Positions 8,646 to 18,135 of a stretch of 64,000 nucleotides of DNA are shown piece by piece (position 1 is the stretch's first letter; the number at the start of each line of letters is the position of its first letter). This stretch comes from Streptosporangiaceae bacterium. Lineage in GTDB: Bacteria > Actinomycetota > Actinomycetes > Streptosporangiales > Streptosporangiaceae. The notes beneath the pieces were generated by a model, which saw only the letters and a program-made list of their open reading frames with translations, was not told the origin of the DNA and ran no database searches. The stretch lies in contig JAICYD010000021.1 in NCBI GenBank assembly GCA_025934375.1, positions 1 through 64,000 on the forward strand, written 5' to 3'. Made by a program: the position numbers and the translations under genes.

Positions 8646-8758
8646 GTACGCCGTACCTGTATGACGTTCACTTGCATCGATCTTGTACGACGATCCTATA
8701 CAGAGGTCTTATACGCCGTACAGGTCACTATTGCCGATGATGACTTGTACGTCGTATA
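8646..8758. promoter_or_regulatory. Cluster of TetR-type operator repeats between exporter and regulator
   Basis: A short palindromic word recurs: GTACGCCGTAC (8646-8656), TGTACGACGATCC (8684-8696, half-conserved), TATACGCCGTACA (8710-8722) and TGTACGTCGTATA (8746-8758). The last two are near reverse complements of each other. They lie between the divergent starts at 8612 and 8767. The likely ligand is the TetR protein encoded at 8767. Confidence 0.75.
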
Positions 8759-8766
8759 GTTGTCAA

Positions 8767-9447
8767 GTGACTTCTTCTGAGACGACCGCAACGCCCGCTC
8801 CGCCGGCCAGGCTGACCAAGGGCGCCGTCGTCGACCGGGCGCTGCAGCTGGCCGACGCCGTCGGCCTCGACGCGCTCACCATCCGCAAGCTGGCGACCGA
8901 GCTCGGCGTCACCCCGATGGCGCTGTACTGGCACTTCCGCAGCAAGGACGAGCTCCTTGAGGGGCTGGCCGAGCGGATCTGGAGCGAGATCGACGCCGAC
9001 GTCGACCAGGAGGCGGGCTGGCTGGACCAGTTGCGCGCGCTACTGGAGTCGCTGCTGGGGGTGTTGCGCGCCCACCCGGCCGCGCCGCGGCTGGTGCTGG
9101 AGCACGAGAAGCAGAACCCGGCGGCGCTGCGGGCGACGGAGGTCACGCTCGGGCTGTTGCGCGACGCGGGGTTCTCTCCCGAGCTGGCCGCCGGGATCGC
9201 CAGGAACGCGCTGTGGACCGGCATCATGCTGGTGATGAGCGAGCCTGGGGCGGAGTTCCTGTCGGATGAGGAGCGCGCGCACCAGCAGCGCCGCAAGCAG
9301 ATCGAGATGGCCACGCTGCCCGAGGCGGTCTACCCGAACCTGGTTCAGTGCGCCATCCCGATGACCGCCTGCGATGACCCGGAGTCCCACTACTCGCTCG
9401 GCGTCGACTTGTTCCTGGCCGGCGTGGAGGCGCTGAGCAAGCGCTGA
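8767..9447 (+). CDS. TetR family transcriptional regulator (TetR_C type)
   Basis: 226 residues from the GTG at 8767; starts further upstream (8683) would run through the operators. The helix-turn-helix covers residues about 16-62 (KGAVVDRALQLADAVGLDAL, then IRKLATELGVTPMALYWHFR). The C-terminal ligand domain resembles TetR_C_1. It is most likely the repressor of the divergent DHA2 exporter and of itself through the repeated GTACG-N-CGTAC words. The inducer is unknown. Confidence 0.88.
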   Translation: MTSSETTATPAPPARLTKGAVVDRALQLADAVGLDALTIRKLATELGVTPMALYWHFRSKDELLEGLAERIWSEIDADVDQEAGWLDQLRALLESLLGVLRAHPAAPRLVLEHEKQNPAALRATEVTLGLLRDAGFSPELAAGIARNALWTGIMLVMSEPGAEFLSDEERAHQQRRKQIEMATLPEAVYPNLVQCAIPMTACDDPESHYSLGVDLFLAGVEALSKR

Positions 9448-9591
9448 ACGGCTGTGCTCCTGAGATGCTCACCTGACGGCGGGTTGACGGCTATCTTTCT
9501 TGGGTGAAACGATCATGCGCTGCCGCCGTACTGCCTGTTTGGGGCGGGTCGGGTCGCCTGCGGCGCGCGAACTTAGCAGGGGGTCACCACC

Positions 9592-10014
9592 GTGAAGGGT
9601 TTCCGCTCTTTCCTCATGCGAGGAAACCTCATCGAGCTCGCCATCGCTGTCGTCATCGGCACCGCGTTCACCGCGATCGTCACCGCGATCGTCAAGGACC
9701 TGGTCACGCCGCTCATCGCCGCGATCGGCGGCAAGCCGGACTTCAGCAGGCTGACGTTCAGCGTCAACCACAGCACGTTCTCCTACGGCGACTTCTTCAA
9801 CGCCCTGGTCTCGTTCTTGATCATCGCGGCCGTGGTCTACTTCCTGATCGTCGCGCCGGTCGCGCGCATCACCACCCGGCTCACCCGGAACAAGGCCGCC
9901 ACCGAGCGCGACTGCCCCGAGTGCCTGAGCGCCATCCCCGTGGCCGCCACCCGCTGCAAGTACTGCACCGCCGTAATAACCCCCGCCACCCCCGCCACCC
10001 CCGCCACCCGCTAG
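9592..10014 (+). CDS. mscL: Large-conductance mechanosensitive channel MscL with C-terminal zinc ribbon
   Basis: A 140-residue membrane protein that opens under hypo-osmotic tension. The N-terminus MKGFRSFLMRGNLIELAIAV and the first helix through VVIGTAFTAIVTAIVKDLVTP are classic MscL. The second helix is about residues 65-90. After it, a two-CxxC motif (CPECLSAIPVAATRCKYC) forms a putative zinc ribbon, followed by a TPATPATPATR tail. The ribbon replaces the usual cytoplasmic helix bundle. GTG start at 9592; an upstream AGGGGG could serve as RBS. Confidence 0.93.
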   Translation: MKGFRSFLMRGNLIELAIAVVIGTAFTAIVTAIVKDLVTPLIAAIGGKPDFSRLTFSVNHSTFSYGDFFNALVSFLIIAAVVYFLIVAPVARITTRLTRNKAATERDCPECLSAIPVAATRCKYCTAVITPATPATPATR

Positions 10015-10219
10015 CCCGCCCGCAGAGCCGGCAAGGGGGAAACTGGCTACCTCGGTCTTCGCGAGCCGAAGCGAGCCTGCGAGCGCAGCTTCGAGCGGCC
10101 GGGCGAGCCGCGCCGGGCCACGGCGGTTTCCCCGGGGCCTGGCCGGCGCAGCCCAGCGTACGGACGGTGGCTGCAAAGTTGGGGGCCTGGGGGTTGTGTG
10201 TACCCCCAGAAAAAACGGC

Positions 10220-10260
10220 GTCTGGACTCGGGCCGGGGCCTGGCCGTCCCGAGTCCAGAC
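10220..10260. terminator. Inverted repeat, probable terminator
   Basis: GTCTGGACTCGGG (10220-10232) pairs perfectly with CCCGAGTCCAGAC (10248-10260). It lies in the 440-base stretch between mscL and bldC, two convergent genes, so termination from either side is plausible. The rest of 10015-10455 shows only scattered GC-rich inverted sequence (for example GCGAGCCTGCGAGCGCAGC near 10070) and no gene. Confidence 0.55.
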
Positions 10261-10455
10261 GATCATGGGCGGGGGATTGTCGATCACCCCTGCCCTGTAG
10301 TCTTGCGCCTCATCCTGGTAGGAAGCTGAGGCCTCGCTGGGAAGCCCCCAACAGTCATCGATGGGGGGTACCTGGGAACGCTCTCCTTCGCCCCCAGGAT
10401 CCAACCAGCTGCGATCGATACCGCGCGGGCGCGCGGCCTTGTCAGGCGCCGCCTG

Positions 10456-10659
10456 CTACTCGGTCCGCTGCTGCGGGATCCCCGCGAGCAAGGCCCGGAC
10501 TTCGGTCTCCCGATAGCGCCGGTGCCCGCCCAGTGTGCGGATCGAAGTGAGCTTGCCGGCCTTAGCCCAACGGGTGACGGTCTTGGGGTCGACACGGAAC
10601 ATCGTGGCGACCTCAGCGGGCGTCAACAGCGGCTCTGCCTCTGGCGTACGTGCGGACAT
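10456..10659 (-). CDS. bldC: BldC developmental transcriptional regulator (MerR-like HTH)
   Basis: A 67-residue DNA-binding protein almost wholly made of a winged MerR-like helix-turn-helix: LLTPAEVATMFRVDPKTVTRW, then AKAGKLTSIRTLGGHRRYRE. In Streptomyces, BldC binds cooperatively to direct repeats and controls the onset of development. The length and sequence fit that orthologue closely. The ATG follows GGAGAGAGG. A long upstream non-coding region is shared with the divergent DUF3073 gene. Confidence 0.93.
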   Translation of the reverse strand: MSARTPEAEPLLTPAEVATMFRVDPKTVTRWAKAGKLTSIRTLGGHRRYRETEVRALLAGIPQQRTE

Positions 10660-11354
10660 AGGTACGGCCTCTCTCCTCCTGGACCGGTGTAGCGATCCTC
10701 GTTGTGTTTGTTGTCTGGCCTTGGCGCTCCCTGCGGAGCTTGTCGTTGATGTCCCATATGGCCCCCACGGACCATATTGCCATCACCAGCGGTGACAAGT
10801 CGACCACCCGGCGCGAAACTTCTGTCGCGGGATGCCCCCCGTTGCCCCTTCGATCGCGTCACTCAGGGTGATTCTAGCGATACTTATCGTCGCATCGTGC
10901 GAGATTCGGAAATAGTGCCCCGTGATTTGTCCCTCCGTGCCAGCCGGGACGCCCCGTGACCTGCAGGATCCTCTGTGCCCAGCGAGGCCGCCCTCGGCTA
11001 CCGTGCCGATACGATTGGTAATGTACCATGCTCGAATCGTGATATAAACGCACACTGCCGTGCAATTTCACGAGCTACGCTCCGTCAGCGCAGGGGTTAC
11101 GGACGCCGGCGCGGGCGCACCGTGGGGCGCGAGGAGGCGCGAGGAACGGATCGACGTAGGCATCAGCGCCCCAAACCGGGTACGGTTATACCTGTACGGA
11201 AAGCTGGCGGACGCCGAGCTCCCCAAGGGGGATCTGCGGCGGCTCTCTGTGTGTCACGCTCTGGCCAGATAGGCCAAGGTCGTGGCAGGCGAGCGTCAGC
11301 AGCAGAGGCATCGTGGGGCCGGACGGGCTCCGGACGTTCGAGGGGGTCGAGCCA
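10660..11354. other. Long intergenic region between bldC and the DUF3073 gene
   Basis: No convincing gene in 695 bases. Two short perfect dyads are visible: TCACC-AGC-GGTGA (10783-10795) and TCGCA-TCG-TGCGA (10890-10902). Local A+T rises around 10870-11060 (for example ATTGGTAATGTACCATG), unlike the flanks. The region likely holds the divergent promoters and a long bldC leader. Confidence 0.45.
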
Positions 11355-11609
11355 ATGGGGCGCGGCCGAGCCAAGGCCAAGCAGGTTAAGGTAGCTCGCC
11401 AGCTCAAGTACAACAGCGGCGGCACGGACCTTGACCGGCTGCGTGCGGAGCTTGCGGCGGAGCGCGGTGGAGACAGTGACTCCGGCCACGCCGCATACGA
11501 CGAATACGACGACGATGCCGGCGACGACGAGCTGGATGACGACGAGGACGAAGACGAGGACGACGAGGACTCGTGGTCTGGTCGCTCCGGACGTCAGGGC
11601 GGACGTTAA
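11355..11609 (+). CDS. DUF3073 family protein
   Basis: 84 residues from the ATG at 11355, preceded by AGGGGG. The start MGRGRAKAKQVKVARQLKYN and the following TDLDRLRAELAAER are the signature of this actinobacteria-specific family. The C-terminal half is a run of Asp/Glu residues ending in a basic Gly/Arg tail. It is soluble, and its function is unknown. The gene converges on purF, and a 17-bp tandem repeat lies between the two. Confidence 0.88.
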   Translation: MGRGRAKAKQVKVARQLKYNSGGTDLDRLRAELAAERGGDSDSGHAAYDEYDDDAGDDELDDDEDEDEDDEDSWSGRSGRQGGR

Positions 11610-11624
11610 CACCTCACCCGTGCG

Positions 11625-11675
11625 GTGCACCTCAACGCACAGTGCACCTCAACGCACAGTGCACCTCAACGCACA
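11625..11675. repeat. Three tandem copies of a 17-bp unit overlapping the purF stop
   Basis: GTGCACCTCAACGCACA is repeated exactly three times (11625-11641, 11642-11658, 11659-11675). The innermost copy contains the last codons and the stop of purF on the opposite strand (Thr-Val-Arg-stop). The array therefore looks like a threefold amplification of the purF 3' end. Confidence 0.9.
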
Positions 11676-13195
11676 GTGGGTTCGAGGACGTTCTTACCTC
11701 GGTCGTGCTCGGCGACCGGCACTGGGTAGTTGCCGTCGAAGCATGCCTTGCACAGCGAGGCGGACGGCTGCTCGGTCGCCGTGACCAGGCCGTCAAGCGA
11801 CACGTAGCCAAGTGAGTCCGCCCCGATGGTGGCGCGAATCTCCTCGACCACGGAGTGCCCGGCGATCAGTTCCTCACGCGTAGCGAAGTCGATGCCGTAG
11901 AAGCACGGCCATTTCACCGGCGGCGACGCGATCCGCACGTGAACCGCCCGCGCGCCGGATTCTCGCAGCATGGCGACGATCGCCTGCTGGGTGTTGCCCC
12001 GCACGATCGAGTCATCGACCACGACGATCCGCTTGCCCGCGATGACGTCCCGCAGCGGGTTGAGCTTCAGCCGGATGCCGCGCTGCCGGATCGTCTGGCT
12101 CGGCTGGATGAACGTCCGCCCGACGTAAGAGTTCTTGACCAGGCCCTGACCATACGGGATGCCGCTGGCTTCCGCGTACCCGATCGCCGCGGGCGTCCCC
12201 GACTCCGGGACCGGGATGACCAGGTCCGCCTCGGCCGGATGCTCCTTGGCCAGGATGCGCCCGATCTCCACCCGGGTGGCGTGCAGGCCCCGGCCCCCGA
12301 TCGTGGTGTCCGGCCGGGCCAAGTACACGTACTCAAACAGGCACACCTTGGGCGCGGCGGGGGCGAAGTGACGCGACTGCAGGCCGCGCTCGTCCATCAC
12401 GATCAGCTCACCCGGCAAGACCTCGCGGACGAACGCCGCGCCGACGATGTCGAGGGCGGCGGTCTCGCTGGCCACTACCCAGCCCCGGTTGCCCGGGGCC
12501 CGGCCGCCCAGCGTGCCGAGCACCAGCGGCCGGAATCCCTGCGGGTCGCGCGCGGCGTACAGGGTGTTCTCATTCATGAACACCAGCGAGTACGCGCCCT
12601 TCACCCGGGGGAGGATACTGGCGGCGGCGTCGGCGAGGCCCGCCGAGCCCGCTGCCCCCGCCACGATCAGCTCGGTCAGCACGTCAGTGTCGGATGTGGC
12701 GTTGATCACGGCCGGGCCGCCCGCGGCTACCTCCCGGGGGGATACCCCGTCCGCTCCCCCGTACCCGCCGGCACCGGGCAGCATCCCGGCCAGTTCCCGC
12801 GAGTTGGTCAGGTTCCCGTTGTGCCCGAGCGCCACCGACGCCGCCGGGGTCGACCGGAACGTCGGCTGCGCGTTCGCCCACACCGGGGCACCGGTGGTGG
12901 AGTAGCGGCAGTGCGCGACCGCGATATCCCCGCGCAGCGCGGTCAGCGACGGCTCGTCGAAGACCTGGGCGACCAGGCCCATCTCCTTGTGCACGACGAT
13001 CCGGCGCCCGTCGCTGACGGCGATCCCGGCCGATTCCTGCCCGCGATGTTGCAGGGCGTGCAGCCCGTAGTAGGCGAGCTTGGCGACATCCTCGCCGGGC
13101 GACCAGACGCCGAAGACTCCGCAGGCGTCCCGCGGCGGGCGATCGTAAGGGTCAAGATCGTGCGTGAGACGGCCGTCTGGCTTAACCACCAGCAC
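11666..13195 (-). CDS. purF: Amidophosphoribosyltransferase
   Basis: A 509-residue enzyme for the first committed purine step (PRPP plus glutamine to phosphoribosylamine). The 24-residue propeptide is followed by the nucleophile Cys25 in DACGVFGVW. The glutaminase domain covers the first half (LHALQHRGQESAGIAV). The PRTase domain has the PRPP loop VVVDDSIVRGNT. Cysteines near the C-terminus fit the FeS-containing Bacillus-type enzyme. It starts 3 bases after the sterol-carrier-like gene, so the two are probably translated together. Confidence 0.97.
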   Translation of the reverse strand: MLVVKPDGRLTHDLDPYDRPPRDACGVFGVWSPGEDVAKLAYYGLHALQHRGQESAGIAVSDGRRIVVHKEMGLVAQVFDEPSLTALRGDIAVAHCRYSTTGAPVWANAQPTFRSTPAASVALGHNGNLTNSRELAGMLPGAGGYGGADGVSPREVAAGGPAVINATSDTDVLTELIVAGAAGSAGLADAAASILPRVKGAYSLVFMNENTLYAARDPQGFRPLVLGTLGGRAPGNRGWVVASETAALDIVGAAFVREVLPGELIVMDERGLQSRHFAPAAPKVCLFEYVYLARPDTTIGGRGLHATRVEIGRILAKEHPAEADLVIPVPESGTPAAIGYAEASGIPYGQGLVKNSYVGRTFIQPSQTIRQRGIRLKLNPLRDVIAGKRIVVVDDSIVRGNTQQAIVAMLRESGARAVHVRIASPPVKWPCFYGIDFATREELIAGHSVVEEIRATIGADSLGYVSLDGLVTATEQPSASLCKACFDGNYPVPVAEHDRGKNVLEPTVR

Positions 13196-13198
13196 ATT

Positions 13199-13573
13199 CT
13201 ATTTGCTCACCGGCAACGGGAGGTACCCGGTCAGGTCAGCGCGCGAGCCGCTGGCCCGCACCGCCCCCGCCCCCAGGGCCTCGTTCCAGCTCATCCGTCC
13301 CGTCGCTAGCCGCACCCAGGTGACCGGGTCGGTTTCGATCACGTTGGGCGGCGTACCCCGGGTGTGCCGCGGCCCGGCGACGCACTGCACCGCCGCGACC
13401 GGCGGCACCCTTACCTCCACCGACCGCCCCGGCGCGATCCGCTCCAGTTCCAGCAACAGGTACCGCGCGGCTGATCGCAACGCGCCCGCCTGCGGCTCGT
13501 CCCCCCGGTCCAAGGCGGCCCCGACCGCCACGACATGCTCCGGCCCCAGCGGGTCAGGCTTGCGAGCAGGCAT
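13199..13573 (-). CDS. Sterol carrier family protein
   Basis: A 124-residue soluble protein with an SCP-2/MDMPI C-terminal-like fold (RSVEVRVPPVAAVQC, then DPVTWVRLATGRMSWNEAL). Similar small proteins lie directly upstream of purF in many actinomycetes. The biochemical role is unknown. The 3-base gap to purF indicates an operon. Confidence 0.8.
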   Translation of the reverse strand: MPARKPDPLGPEHVVAVGAALDRGDEPQAGALRSAARYLLLELERIAPGRSVEVRVPPVAAVQCVAGPRHTRGTPPNVIETDPVTWVRLATGRMSWNEALGAGAVRASGSRADLTGYLPLPVSK

Positions 13574-13600
13574 ACCCGCGAGCGTACCGTCGCGCTCGTG

Positions 13601-14425
13601 TCATGGCTTCCGGGCGACGCCACCCATGTTGGCGCTCAGCCGTGTGGGCGGCTCGAACGGGGAGGGGTCCGGACGCCAGTGCTCGATGGGCACCACGCCG
13701 GGCTCGACCAGCTCCAGGCCGTCGAAGTAGCGGGCGATCTGCTCGGGGGTGCGCAGGCGGTAGGGGTCGGCGCCGCTCTCGTTGTACTTGGCCAGCGCGT
13801 CGGACAGGTCCGGATCCTGGTCGGAGGAATCATAGATCGCCAGGAAGCCGCCCGACGGGAGGGCGGCCTTGAGCTCGCTCATGATCACCTGGGCGGCGCG
13901 GTCGTCGTCTTCCCCCGGGTTGCCGATGTGGGCGAGGATGCCCATCAGCATGATCGCGACCGGGCGGCGGAAGTCGAGCTTCTCCCGGGCGATTCGCAAG
14001 AGCGCGGCGGGGTTGTTGAGGTCGGCGTCGATATAGTCGACGCCGCCCGCCGAGCTGCTGGTGAGCAGGGCCCGCGCGTGCGCGAGGACCAGCGGGTCGT
14101 TGTCGACGTAGACGATCCGGGCATCCGGGGCCGCCCGCTGGGCGATCTCGTGGGTGTTGTCGTGGCTGGGCAACCCGGTGCCGATATCCAGGAACTGCCT
14201 GATCCCGGCCTCGCCCGCCAGGTAACGGACCACCCTTGCGATGAAATAGCGGGACGATCGCGCCGTCTCGAAGATGCCCGGATGAATGTTCGCGAACTGG
14301 TCGCCGGCCTCCTTGTCGACCGGATAGTAATCCTTGCCGCCAAGCCAGTAGTTCCAGATCCTGGCCGACACGGGGACTGTGGTGTCGATCTTCGCAGATG
14401 GTGAGGATGGGACTTCGGAATCCAT
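13601..14425 (-). CDS. SAM-dependent methyltransferase, DUF574 family
   Basis: 274 residues. The family-specific N-terminus SARIWNYWLGGKDYYPVDKE is followed by the Rossmann SAM motif FLDIGTGLPSHDNTHEIAQ and the acidic strand RIVYVDNDPLVLAHARAL. Such proteins are abundant in Streptomyces-type genomes with unknown substrates. It separates purL from the purF unit and need not act in purine synthesis. Confidence 0.87.
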   Translation of the reverse strand: MDSEVPSSPSAKIDTTVPVSARIWNYWLGGKDYYPVDKEAGDQFANIHPGIFETARSSRYFIARVVRYLAGEAGIRQFLDIGTGLPSHDNTHEIAQRAAPDARIVYVDNDPLVLAHARALLTSSSAGGVDYIDADLNNPAALLRIAREKLDFRRPVAIMLMGILAHIGNPGEDDDRAAQVIMSELKAALPSGGFLAIYDSSDQDPDLSDALAKYNESGADPYRLRTPEQIARYFDGLELVEPGVVPIEHWRPDPSPFEPPTRLSANMGGVARKP

Positions 14426-14564
14426 GACGACGAATCTCCCAGGGCACAGGGCGTTTACCGGCCCTCACACCATAGACCACTTCCCCCGACAAGCGCATAT
14501 GCCGAGGATGCCCGAATGACGGAGCTGGCCATGGCATTAGCCAGGAGCCATTTGCCGAACGGTG

Positions 14565-16937
14565 CTAGCCGAACAGGGCGGGCAATGTGCCTTGCCAGAC
14601 GGCGGCCAATTCGTCCAGCGGAATGTCGAACTGACCGTTTACCTGCAAGGAATCACCGGTCACGGTCCCGATGGCCGCCGCCGGGACCCCATGCGAATGT
14701 GCCAGCGCGGCGAACTCCGCCGCCTGCTCTGGCCGGACCGTGACCACCGCGCGGCCGGCGGACTCGCTGAAGAGCGCGGTAAATGCCTGAGGAGACACAT
14801 CGTCAAGGTCAATCGAGCAGCCATTACCGCCGCGCAGGCAGGACTCGGCCAGCGCGATCGCCAGGCCTCCGTCGGACAGGTCATGCGCGCTGGCCAGGAG
14901 CCCGGCTGCGGCCGCGACGGCGATCAGCCCGGCGAGCCGCTGCTCGGCAGCCAGGTCAACCGCGGGTGGGATGCCGCCCAGGTGCCCGTGGGCCACGTGA
15001 GCCCATGCGGAGCCGCCCAGCTCATCACGGGTCTCGCCCAGCACGATGATCGTGGCCTCGTTCGCGCCGAACCCGGCCGAGACGCGCCTGCGCACGTCAT
15101 CGTGGACGCCCAGCACGCCGATGACCGGGGTCGGGTGGATGGCCATCTGGCCAGTCTGGTTATACAGGCTCACGTTGCCGCCGGTGACGGGGATGCCTAG
15201 CGTCGCGCACCCGTCCGCGAGGCCGCGGACCGCCTCGGCCAGCTGCCACATCACCCCGGGGTCCTCCGGCGACCCGAAGTTCAGGCAGTTGGTCACCGCC
15301 ATCGGCCGCGCGCCGGTCATCGCCACGTTGCGGTAGGCCTCGGCCAGCGCCAGCTGCGTGCCCAGGTAGGGGTCGAGGCGGCAGTACCGGCCGTTGCCGT
15401 CGGTGGCCAGCGCGATGCCCAGGTGAGTGTCCTCATCCACCCGCAGCAGGCCACCGTCCTCCGGCATCGCCAGCACCGTATTGCCCCGAACGATCGCGTC
15501 GTACTGCTGAGTGACCCACGCCTTATCGGCCAGGTCGGCGGACCCGAGCAGGGCCAGCAGGGCCTGCCGCAGCGGGGCGCCGTCACCGGGGCGGGGCATC
15601 GCCGGGCCGTCCGCCGCCAGCTCGTCCTGCGCGGCCGGCCGGGCCAGCGGCCGGCTGTAGACCGGGCCGTCGGCGGCGGTCTCCGGCGGGATCGACACGA
15701 CGGTCCCGCCGCGCCAGGTCATGGTGAGCACGCCGTCCCCGGTAACCTCGCCGATGACGGTCGCCTCGACGTCCCACTTGGCGCACACGGCCGCGAACTC
15801 GCCAGCCTTCCCGGGGGTGACGATCGCCATCATGCGCTCTTGCGACTCGCTCATCAAGATCTCGGCGGGAGTCAGCGACGGGTCCCGCAACGGCACCAGG
15901 TCCAGGTCGACGCGCATGCCCACCTGCGCGCCCCCGCCGGCCGCCAGCTCCGTCGTCGCGCAGGCGACGCCGGCCGCGCCGAGGTCCTGGATGCCCTCCA
16001 CGAGGTCCCCGGCGAACAGCTCCAGGCAGCACTCGATGAGCAGCTTCTCCATGAACGGGTCGCCGACCTGCACGCTCGGCCGCTTCGCGGCGGCTCCGCC
16101 ACTCCCAACACTGCCGTCCTCGGCGTCACCGGCGAACGTCGACGACGCGAGCACCGACGCCCCGCCGACCCCGTCCGGCCCGGTCCGCGAGCCGAACAGC
16201 ACCACCTTGTTCCCCAGGCCGCTGGCGACCGCGGCCTTCAGGTCGGCATGCCGCATCACGCCGACGCACAGCGCGTTGACCAGCGGGTTGCCCGCGTAGC
16301 AGGGGTCGAAGGAGAGTTCCCCGCCGATGTTGGGCAGTCCCAGGCAGTTGCCGTAGAAGGAGATGCCGCTGACCACCCCGGGCAGCACGCGGGCGGTGTC
16401 GTGGGCATCGGCCGGGCCGAACCGCAGCGCGTCCATCACCGCTACCGGCCGGGCGCCCATCGCCAGGATGTCCCGCACGATGCCACCCACGCCGGTCGCC
16501 GCGCCCTGGTGCGGCTCGACGAACGACGGGTGGTTGTGGCTTTCGATCTTGAAGGTGACCGCATAGCCCTGGCCGATGTCCACCACGCCGGCGTTAGCGC
16601 CGATCCCGGCCAGCAGCTTGTCGGTCTGCGCACCCCGCGGTGCGAGGTTACGCAGGTGCACCTTGGAGGACTTATACGAGCAGTGCTCGCTCCACATGAC
16701 CGAGTACAGCGCCAGCTCGGCCGCGGTCGGACGGCGGCCCAGGATCTGCCGGATCTTCGCGTATTCGTCCTCGGTGAGGCCCAGCTCCTTAAACGGCTGC
16801 TCCGCCTCGGGCGTCGCGGCCGCGAACTCGACCGTGTCTGTGTTCCTCGCCTCCAGGGCGCCCCTAGGTGCGATGCCTTTCCTCGCTTCGCTCAGTCCAT
16901 CCATCGCGGGCGCCCTTTCGGCTCTGCTGTCGCTCAC
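14565..16937 (-). CDS. purL: Phosphoribosylformylglycinamidine synthase subunit II
   Basis: A 790-residue small-type PurL that, with PurQ and PurS, converts FGAR to FGAM using ATP and glutamine. Visible motifs are [17 protein letters not shown] near residue 80, [14 protein letters not shown], the GAGGIVRD-like stretch [16 protein letters not shown], and [10 protein letters not shown]. The short form lacks glutaminase and PurS domains, consistent with separate purQ and purS here. Its ATG overlaps the purQ stop by 4 bases. Confidence 0.97.
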   Translation of the reverse strand: MSDSRAERAPAMDGLSEARKGIAPRGALEARNTDTVEFAAATPEAEQPFKELGLTEDEYAKIRQILGRRPTAAELALYSVMWSEHCSYKSSKVHLRNLAPRGAQTDKLLAGIGANAGVVDIGQGYAVTFKIESHNHPSFVEPHQGAATGVGGIVRDILAMGARPVAVMDALRFGPADAHDTARVLPGVVSGISFYGNCLGLPNIGGELSFDPCYAGNPLVNALCVGVMRHADLKAAVASGLGNKVVLFGSRTGPDGVGGASVLASSTFAGDAEDGSVGSGGAAAKRPSVQVGDPFMEKLLIECCLELFAGDLVEGIQDLGAAGVACATTELAAGGGAQVGMRVDLDLVPLRDPSLTPAEILMSESQERMMAIVTPGKAGEFAAVCAKWDVEATVIGEVTGDGVLTMTWRGGTVVSIPPETAADGPVYSRPLARPAAQDELAADGPAMPRPGDGAPLRQALLALLGSADLADKAWVTQQYDAIVRGNTVLAMPEDGGLLRVDEDTHLGIALATDGNGRYCRLDPYLGTQLALAEAYRNVAMTGARPMAVTNCLNFGSPEDPGVMWQLAEAVRGLADGCATLGIPVTGGNVSLYNQTGQMAIHPTPVIGVLGVHDDVRRRVSAGFGANEATIIVLGETRDELGGSAWAHVAHGHLGGIPPAVDLAAEQRLAGLIAVAAAAGLLASAHDLSDGGLAIALAESCLRGGNGCSIDLDDVSPQAFTALFSESAGRAVVTVRPEQAAEFAALAHSHGVPAAAIGTVTGDSLQVNGQFDIPLDELAAVWQGTLPALFG

Positions 16938-17617
16938 CGGGCCGCACCCGCGCCTGCGAAAGCGCTGACGATTGAGGTGAAAAAGCCCAGGCCATCGGCC
17001 GACGGGCCGGTCAGTGGGTCAATCGCGTGCTCGGGGTGCGGCATCAGCCCGACGATGTTGCCCTCGGCGCTGCAGATGCCCGCGATATCGCGGGCCGAGC
17101 CGTTCGGGGCCGCCGGGGCGTACCGGACCACCACGCGGCCGGTTCGCTCCAGCTCATCCAGTGTCTCCGGGCTCGCCGCGTACGCGCCCTCGCCGCTCTT
17201 GAGCGGGACCGTGAGCGATTGCCCGGCGGCGTATCCGCTCGTCCAGGCCGTGCCCGCGTTGACGACGTCCAGCCGCACGTCGCGGTGGATGAAGCGCAGC
17301 GCCGCGTTCCTGGTCAGCGCGCCGGGCAGCAGGTGTGCCTCGCACAGGATCTGGAAGCCGTTGCAGATGCCGAGGACGGGGAGCCCGGCGCGGGCCGCGG
17401 GAACCAGCGAGCCCATGACCGGGGAGAACCGGGCGATCGCGCCGCACCGGAGGTAATCGCCGTAGGAGAAGCCGCCTGGCAGGATCACCGCGTCGACGCC
17501 GCGCAAGTCGCGGTCGGCGTGCCACAGCGCTACCGGCTCGGCCCCCGCGTACCGGACGGCGCGGGCGGCGTCCTGGTCGTCCAGCGAACCGGGGAACGTC
17601 ACAACGCCTATTCGCAC
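16934..17617 (-). CDS. purQ: Phosphoribosylformylglycinamidine synthase subunit I (glutaminase)
   Basis: A 227-residue class I glutamine amidotransferase that supplies ammonia to Pur[21 protein letters not shown] begins the protein, [20 protein letters not shown] is typical, and the nucleophile Cys lies in [10 protein letters not shown]. The His-Glu pair is in LMPHPEHA. Translationally coupled to purL. Confidence 0.97.
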   Translation of the reverse strand: MRIGVVTFPGSLDDQDAARAVRYAGAEPVALWHADRDLRGVDAVILPGGFSYGDYLRCGAIARFSPVMGSLVPAARAGLPVLGICNGFQILCEAHLLPGALTRNAALRFIHRDVRLDVVNAGTAWTSGYAAGQSLTVPLKSGEGAYAASPETLDELERTGRVVVRYAPAAPNGSARDIAGICSAEGNIVGLMPHPEHAIDPLTGPSADGLGFFTSIVSAFAGAGAAR

Positions 17618-17663
17618 GCTGTGCAGACTACCTGGTGAGAGCCTCTTCTCCGGCCCCGGCCCC

Positions 17664-18089
17664 TCAGTCCCAGGTGATTCGCTTGACGAGGGTCACCACG
17701 GTGCCCTCGCCGGGGGCCGACCGCAGGCTGACCCCGTCCACGCAGGCGCGCATCACCTCAAAGCCGCGCCCCGATTCGGCGGTGGCGGGCGGGCGGCGGG
17801 CATTCGGCGCGCGGCACCCGCCCCCGGTGTCGATGACCTCGACCCGGCAGCGCGCGGATTCCACGGTGGCCGCCACGGCGTAATCGGCGACCGCTCGGCC
17901 GGCGTGCCTGACGACGTTGGTGCATGCCTCGGAGGCAGCTAGCAGGATGTCGGCGACGGAGTCCTCGTTGATGCCAACCCGCCGCAGCGTGTCCCCGAGC
18001 ACCTGGCGCATAGCCCGGACGCTCATGCTCTCGCGGGTGAACACGAGACAGAAACGAACGTCCGGGCGCGTCCTTCGCTTCGTTCTCAC
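17664..18089 (-). CDS. ATP-binding protein, RsbW/SpoIIAB-like anti-sigma factor fold
   Basis: A 141-residue single-domain GHKL ATPase. The N box is [17 protein letters not shown], the G1 box [10 protein letters not shown], and a later glycine loop ESGRGFEVM. Such proteins in actinomycetes act as serine kinases/anti-sigma factors or unknown regulators. It lies in the gap between purQ and purS on the same strand, an unexpected place for a regulator; no cognate anti-anti-sigma or sigma gene is nearby. Confidence 0.82.
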   Translation of the reverse strand: MRTKRRTRPDVRFCLVFTRESMSVRAMRQVLGDTLRRVGINEDSVADILLAASEACTNVVRHAGRAVADYAVAATVESARCRVEVIDTGGGCRAPNARRPPATAESGRGFEVMRACVDGVSLRSAPGEGTVVTLVKRITWD

Positions 18090-18135
18090 AATGCGGGGAT
18101 TTCCCCGCTAGCCGCAGCTTAACCAAGAACTATGG

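Noticed and set aside
10019..10455. Possible gene between mscL and bldC
   Set aside because: Frames here run through a hairpin and GC-rich low-complexity sequence and have no ribosome site or family.
11625..11675. CRISPR-like repeat
   Set aside because: Units are contiguous without spacers, so it is a simple tandem array.
11855..13309. 484-codon frame opposite purF
   Set aside because: Antisense shadow of a recognised enzyme; Arg/Asp/Gly-rich composition without motifs.
15423..17456. 677-codon frame opposite purL
   Set aside because: It mirrors the third-position GC of purL and purQ and has no family-like sequence; it is an antisense shadow.
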